A stretch of DNA of 53,114 nt from Roseospira navarrensis. Lineage in GTDB: Bacteria > Pseudomonadota > Alphaproteobacteria > Rhodospirillales > Rhodospirillaceae. Below, one piece after another: positions 48,127-53,114 of the stretch. The notes under the pieces were generated by a model that saw only the letters and a list, made by a program, of their open reading frames with translations, was not told the DNA's origin and did not search any database. The position numbers and the translations under genes are program-made. The stretch's first letter is position 1. The number at the start of each line of letters is the position of its first letter. The DNA lies in assembly GCF_009601025.1 (NCBI RefSeq), contig NZ_WIVE01000027.1:1-53114 (forward strand), read 5' to 3'.

Positions 48127-48615
48127 CTAGTACCGCCCAATCCGTTGGCCCAGCAGCATTTTGAGATGATCGTAGGCCTGCCGCAGCTCGTCCGCGGCTG
48201 TCTGCACCTCCGCCGACGCCTTGAAGTCCGGCGCCGCGATCTGGTCCAGCACCCCGTACAGCCAGGGGCTGTCCATCTCCATGGCGATCGCTTCCGCCGG
48301 ATCGGACGGCGGGGCCAGCGAGGGCCGCCGGCCCGGCTTGAAGCTCAGGCCGTATTCAAGGCCATGCTCCCGGACCACCTCGGCCTCCAGCGTCTCGCCG
48401 TCGGGAAACACCAGCCGCAGCGCGCCGCCCAGCCGGGTAACGTCGGAGACCTTCACCCGCGCCCCGTTCAACGAAATGTCGCGCACCACGCAGTCGATGG
48501 TGGATGCGCCGCCGCCCAGCACGAGGCGGGCGCCCTTGTAGACCTTCTTGCGCTTCGCGCGCCGCCTCAGGGGATAGGCCGAGGACCCTCGCGGCCCGGA
48601 CTCGTTGTCTGTCAT
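48127..48615 (-). CDS. PilZ domain protein
   Basis: 162 residues. PilZ (c-di-GMP receptor) domain with the RxxxR element in PLRRRAKRKK (about 15-24) and DISLNGA (46-52), followed by a helical C-terminal part (SAEVQTAADELRQAYDHLKM). Binding of cyclic di-GMP is expected from these two motifs. Output partner unknown. Start at MTDNESG, since the longer form lacks a ribosome site. Downstream of ruvX in the same direction with a 45-bp gap. Confidence 0.85.
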   Translation of the reverse strand: MTDNESGPRGSSAYPLRRRAKRKKVYKGARLVLGGGASTIDCVVRDISLNGARVKVSDVTRLGGALRLVFPDGETLEAEVVREHGLEYGLSFKPGRRPSLAPPSDPAEAIAMEMDSPWLYGVLDQIAAPDFKASAEVQTAADELRQAYDHLKMLLGQRIGRY

Positions 48616-48660
48616 GATTGCCCTGGTTCCGATTCTGCCCATCCGAAAGGCTGCAAGCGG

Positions 48661-49131
48661 TTACGCGGCGCGCCGAAGCGCATCCAGGGCGCCCTGCAGA
48701 ATGAAGGCCGCCGCCGCCGCGTCCACCTTTTGGGCCCGTTTGCCCCGGCTCATGTCGAATTCATCCACCATCATGCGCTGAACGGCGCTGGTGGACAAGC
48801 GCTCGTCCCACAACAGCAGCGGAATCGGCCGAATACTCTGCACATTCGTCGCGAAACTTCTGGTGGACTGGCAGCGACGCCCCTCGGTGCCGTCCATCTC
48901 CAGCGGCCAGCCCAGCACCAGCCCGACCACCGCGCGCTCCTCCATCAGGGCCAGGATCCGCGCCATATCCTGCGTGAACCTGGTGCGCTTGACCGTCTCC
49001 AGTGGCGAGGCCAGCCCGCGCAGCGGGTCCGACGTGGCCAGTCCGATCGTCTTGGTGCCCAGGTCGAGCCCGAACAGCGCCCCGGTGGGGGGCAGGGCCT
49101 GCGCCATCTCCGCCGTCGTCCGCAGGATCAT
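48661..49131 (-). CDS. ruvX: Holliday junction resolvase-like protein RuvX (YqgF)
   Basis: 156 residues with an RNase H-like fold. LFGLDLGTKTIGLATSDPLR (19-38) supplies the first Asp (23), LVLGWPLEMDGTEGRR the glycine-rich loop, LLLWDERLST the second acidic site and KVDAAAAAFILQGAL the last Asp. YqgF proteins process 16S rRNA precursor and resolve DNA junctions. Divergent from gatC; 94 bp between the starts contain both promoters. Confidence 0.95.
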   Translation of the reverse strand: MILRTTAEMAQALPPTGALFGLDLGTKTIGLATSDPLRGLASPLETVKRTRFTQDMARILALMEERAVVGLVLGWPLEMDGTEGRRCQSTRSFATNVQSIRPIPLLLWDERLSTSAVQRMMVDEFDMSRGKRAQKVDAAAAAFILQGALDALRRAA

Positions 49132-49225
49132 GGCCGCTGTGTCCCTCCGGTTGCCAAGCGCGCACCCCTCCGAGTAAACAGGGGCCTGACGTTTCTCCCC
49201 GCCCCGAACCGGAGTTGTCTACCCG

Positions 49226-49513
49226 ATGTCCCTGGACAAGGAAACCGTCCGCCGGATCGCCTTCCTGGCTCGACTCGACGTGCCCGACGATCAGCTCGAC
49301 CCGCTCGCCGGCGAGCTGTCCGGCATCCTGAACTGGATCGAGCAGCTTGGCGAGGTGGACACGGCCGACGTGGCGCCCATGACCAGCGTCGCCGAGATGA
49401 CCCTGCCGTGGCGGGACGACGTGGTGACCGACGGCGGCTATCCGGAGCGCGTGACGTCCAACGCCCCCGACCGCCACGACGGCTTTTATCTGGTGCCCAA
49501 GGTGGTGGAATAG
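49226..49513 (+). CDS. gatC: Asp-tRNA(Asn)/Glu-tRNA(Gln) amidotransferase subunit C
   Basis: 95 residues. MSLDKETVRRIAFLARLDVP, NWIEQLGEVDTADVAPMTSV and a C-terminal GFYLVPKVVE are typical. GatC clamps GatA to GatB in the amidotransferase that converts Glu-tRNA(Gln) and Asp-tRNA(Asn) to the correct aminoacyl-tRNAs. First gene of gatCAB, 12 bp before gatA. Confidence 0.97.
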   Translation: MSLDKETVRRIAFLARLDVPDDQLDPLAGELSGILNWIEQLGEVDTADVAPMTSVAEMTLPWRDDVVTDGGYPERVTSNAPDRHDGFYLVPKVVE

Positions 49514-49525
49514 GGAGCGGCCGTC

Positions 49526-51016
<1,491 letters not shown>

Positions 51017-51020
51017 GATC

Positions 51021-52496
51021 ATGGACGCGACTCCCGCCCCCACCTACGTGCTGTCCGGCGAAACCGGCGACTGGGAAGTGGTCATCGGTCTGGAGGTCCA
51101 CGCCCAGGTGATCTCACACGCCAAGCTGTTCTCCGGCGCCTCCACCACCTTCGGGGCCGACCCCAACAGCCAGGTCTCGCTGGTCGATGCCGCCATGCCC
51201 GGCATGCTGCCGGTCATCAACCGCGCCTGCGTCGAGCAGGCGGTGCGCACCGGCCTGGGCCTGCGCGCGCACATCAATCACACCAGCGTGTTCGCGCGGA
51301 AGAACTACTTCTACGCCGACCTGCCGCAGGGCTATCAGATCAGCCAGTACGAATTGCCCATCGTCGGCGAGGGCACGCTGATCCTGGACATGCCGGACGG
51401 CTCGTCGCGCACCGTGGGCATCGAGCGCCTGCACCTGGAGCAGGACGCCGGCAAGTCCATGCACGACCAGCACCCCAGCAAGTCGTTCATCGACCTGAAC
51501 CGCTCCGGTGTCGCGCTGATGGAGATCGTCTCCAAGCCCGACATGCGCAGCCCGGAAGAGGCCGGCGCGTACCTGCGCAAGCTGCGCTCCATCCTGCGCT
51601 ATCTGGGCACTTGCGACGGCAACATGGAGGAAGGCTCCATGCGCGCCGACGTCAACGTGTCGGTCCGCAAGGTGGGCGAAACCGGCCTGCGCACCCGCTG
51701 CGAGGTCAAGAACGTCAACTCGGTGCGCTTCGTCATGCAGGCGATCGAGGCCGAGGCGACGCGCCACATCGAGGTGTGGGAATCCGGCGGCGAAGTGATC
51801 CAGGAAACCCGCCTGTTCGACCCGGCAAAGGGCGAGACGCGGTCCATGCGCAGCAAGGAAGAGGCGCACGACTACCGCTACTTCCCGGACCCCGACCTGC
51901 TGCCGCTGGAGTTCGACGACGCGTTCGTGGACGGCATCCGCGCCACCCTGCCCGAGCTGCCGGACGACAAGAAGGCGCGGTTCATCAGCGACGTCGGCCT
52001 GACGCCCTATGACGCGTCGGTGCTGGTGGTGGACCGCCGCGAGGCCGATTTCTTCGAGGCCGTGGCCAAGGACCGCGACGGCAAGACGGCGGCCAACTGG
52101 GTGATTTCGACGCTGTTCGGCACGCTGAACAAGATGGGCGTGGGCATCGACGAGAGCCCCGTCTCCGCCGAGAACCTGGGCAAACTGATCGACCTGATCG
52201 CGGATGACACCATCTCCGGCCGCATCGCCAAGGACGTCTACGAGATCATGGTCGAGACCGGCGAGGCCCCGGACACGATCGTCGAAGAACGCGGCCTGAA
52301 GCAGGTGAAGGACACCGGCGCCATCGAGGCCGCGATTGACGAGGTCATGGCCGCCAATCCGGACAAGGTCGAGCAGGTGCGCGGCGGCAAGGAAAAGCTG
52401 CTCGGCTGGTTCACCGGACAGGTCATGAAAGCCACCCAGGGGAAAGCGAACCCCGGCATGGTGAACGACCTGCTGAAGAAGAAGATTTTGGGGTAG
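51021..52496 (+). CDS. gatB: amidotransferase subunit B
   Basis: 491 residues. [20 protein letters not shown] (24-43), [20 protein letters not shown] and [15 protein letters not shown] are hallmark segments of the GatB kinase/cradle domain; the C-terminal helical and YqeY-like domain ([20 protein letters not shown]) binds tRNA. It phosphorylates the misacylated residue and completes amidation. Last gene of the operon; a hairpin-containing repeat follows. Confidence 0.98.
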   Translation: MDATPAPTYVLSGETGDWEVVIGLEVHAQVISHAKLFSGASTTFGADPNSQVSLVDAAMPGMLPVINRACVEQAVRTGLGLRAHINHTSVFARKNYFYADLPQGYQISQYELPIVGEGTLILDMPDGSSRTVGIERLHLEQDAGKSMHDQHPSKSFIDLNRSGVALMEIVSKPDMRSPEEAGAYLRKLRSILRYLGTCDGNMEEGSMRADVNVSVRKVGETGLRTRCEVKNVNSVRFVMQAIEAEATRHIEVWESGGEVIQETRLFDPAKGETRSMRSKEEAHDYRYFPDPDLLPLEFDDAFVDGIRATLPELPDDKKARFISDVGLTPYDASVLVVDRREADFFEAVAKDRDGKTAANWVISTLFGTLNKMGVGIDESPVSAENLGKLIDLIADDTISGRIAKDVYEIMVETGEAPDTIVEERGLKQVKDTGAIEAAIDEVMAANPDKVEQVRGGKEKLLGWFTGQVMKATQGKANPGMVNDLLKKKILG

Positions 52497-52506
52497 GACT
52501 CGCCCC

Positions 52507-52595
52507 GTAGGGTGGATTAGCCCCGCATAGCGGGGCAATCCGCCATGTGCCGCCGCAATACGGCGGGTTGCGCCTTCGGCGCGAACCCGCCCTAC
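52507..52595. repeat. GTAGGG...CCCTAC palindromic intergenic element
   Basis: An 89-bp element bounded by GTAGGGTGG and CCGCCCTAC, containing GCCCCGC-ATA-GCGGGGC and TTGCGCC-TTCG-GCGCGAA stems. This type of GTAGGGTGGAT element is frequent between genes in proteobacteria. Ten bases after gatB, it probably also ends gatCAB transcription. Confidence 0.65.
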
Positions 52596-52644
52596 AGCCT
52601 GTCGTCAAGGCGGGCGCCCACGTCCCGACCGGGTGACCAACGCT

Positions 52645-52727
52645 CCGTGTCCTCTGTGTCTCTGTGGTGACTCAATCCGGTCGGTCGCGCAGGGTTTCAC
52701 CACAGAGACACAAAGAACACAGAGACG
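52645..52727. repeat. dispersed inverted repeat, CACCAC ends inward
   Basis: CCTCTGTGTCTCTGTGGTGA (within 52645-52671) and TTCACCACAGAGACACAAAG (within 52695-52727) are inverted copies separated by 23 bp. The same unit occurs at 44720-44851 with arms facing the other way. It lies in intergenic DNA between gatB and the HicB-like gene. Confidence 0.7.
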
Positions 52728-52820
52728 GCGGCTCGATCCCGCGCCCTCGGCACGCCCGGGCCTTGGCGAAAAAATGGTTCGGCGCCAGTCAGGCGGGCGA
52801 CGCCTCGTGCCCAAATGGCG

Positions 52821-53015
52821 TTAGGCCTCCATCAACCGCCCCTTGGCCACCGGGATCGGGCGGCCCATGGCCTCGGCCTGTTCGATCCACTCGGCGATGA
52901 TGCGCTGGGCGTTGGCGACGGCCTCCTCGTAGCTGCCCCCGTCGGCCATGCAGCCCGGCCGGTCCGGCACTTCGACCAGAAACGCCTCGTCCGCGTCGCT
53001 CCAGGACACGATCAT
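52821..53015 (-). CDS. HicB-family antitoxin-like protein
   Basis: 64 residues: MIVSWSDADEAFLVEVPDRP, PGCMADGGSYEEAVANAQRI, IAEWIEQAEAMGRPIPVAKG match the HicB-like RNase H fold. Such proteins neutralise the HicA mRNA interferase and repress their operon. No HicA gene is adjacent in the window. The upstream codons read IRYE in frame, which continue the usual (M)RYE start of the family, so the true start may once have been three codons earlier, where ATC now stands. The N-terminus is therefore four residues short of normal. Confidence 0.85.
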   Translation of the reverse strand: MIVSWSDADEAFLVEVPDRPGCMADGGSYEEAVANAQRIIAEWIEQAEAMGRPIPVAKGRLMEA

Positions 53016-53034
53016 CTCATATCGGATGGCTCAA

Positions 53035-53080
53035 ATAGCGTTCGCTATGCATTCCCGGATTTGGTATCATGAAGGATACC
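53035..53080. promoter_or_regulatory. divergent control region with two dyads
   Basis: ATAGCG-TT-CGCTAT (53035-53048) lies just upstream of the HicB-like gene and GGTATC-N6-GATACC (53063-53080) just upstream of the rightward gene. TTCGCT (53041-53046)-N18-TATCAT (53065-53070) is a possible rightward promoter. HicB proteins often bind such dyads, but which protein binds here is unknown. Confidence 0.4.
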
Positions 53081-53097
53081 GAACGCGGGAGGCGGGC

Positions 53098-53114
53098 ATG
53101 GATCGGGACACGTT
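53098..53114 (+). CDS. start of a gene running off the right edge
   Basis: ATG GAT CGG GAC ACG with GGGAGGCGGGC directly upstream as ribosome site, divergent from the HicB-like gene. Only MDRDT is visible; nothing can be said about the product. Confidence 0.4.

Overview
The window is very GC-rich DNA of an alphaproteobacterium, most likely a carotenoid-making member of the Rhodospirillales. That placement is an inference from the crtI-crtB pair, the order ruvX then divergent gatC-gatA-gatB, a PilZ gene between them, and codon use. About four fifths of the window (roughly bases 544-42856) is one apparently complete Mu-like transposable prophage. Host DNA lies on both sides.

Left flank (1-543): a leftward promoter with a dyad operator, a strange C26-G14 homopolymer block, tRNA-Thr(CGT), and the C-terminal remnant of a tyrosine recombinase pointing at the tRNA. 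This is the usual scar of an older tRNA-targeted element, and the transposable phage appears to have landed in or beside it.

Prophage: both ends carry inverted copies of a GATTTGGCACA-type repeat, the likely transposase-binding sites. At the right end a rightward HTH repressor faces a leftward early operon across a 157-bp operator region. The early operon runs Ner-like regulator, two small genes, a CII-like regulator, the MuA-type DDE transposase, the MuB-type ATPase, and then about twenty small genes, nearly all joined by 4-base ATGA overlaps. These include a DnaA domain IV protein, a Gam-like protein, a protein ending in a DnaA domain I, an adenine methyltransferase, GemA and a Mor/C-type activator. 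The late genes follow in order: GH108 endolysin, lysis and regulatory genes, DUF2730, gp26-like, DUF3486, terminase, portal, F-like head protein with a toxin-like nuclease tail, protease/scaffold, cement, capsid, neck and connector genes, sheath, tube, frameshifted chaperone, tape measure, gpN, gpP, gp45, gp46, an inserted 4.2-kb tail-repeat and tailspike module, gp47, gp48, fibre and fibre chaperone, then a hairpin.

Regulation: a 21-bp palindromic element occurs twice, upstream of the endolysin and upstream of the protease gene, each with a -10-like hexamer exactly 23 bp further on. These are the positions of Mu Plys and PI, so this is the best candidate for the late activator site. Two small genes run against the flow (11763-12395, a secreted moron-type protein, and 40540-40803).

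Right flank (42857-53114): hairpin-rich non-coding DNA, a two-helix membrane protein, a decayed IS630 transposase interrupted by a dispersed repeat, crtB and crtI (leftward), a PilZ protein, ruvX, then gatC-gatA-gatB (rightward), further dispersed repeats, a lone HicB-like gene, and the start of a gene leaving the window.

The features most worth following up are the split DnaA domains in the early operon, the shared late-promoter palindrome, the nuclease fused to the head protein, the inserted tailspike module and the counter-oriented morons.
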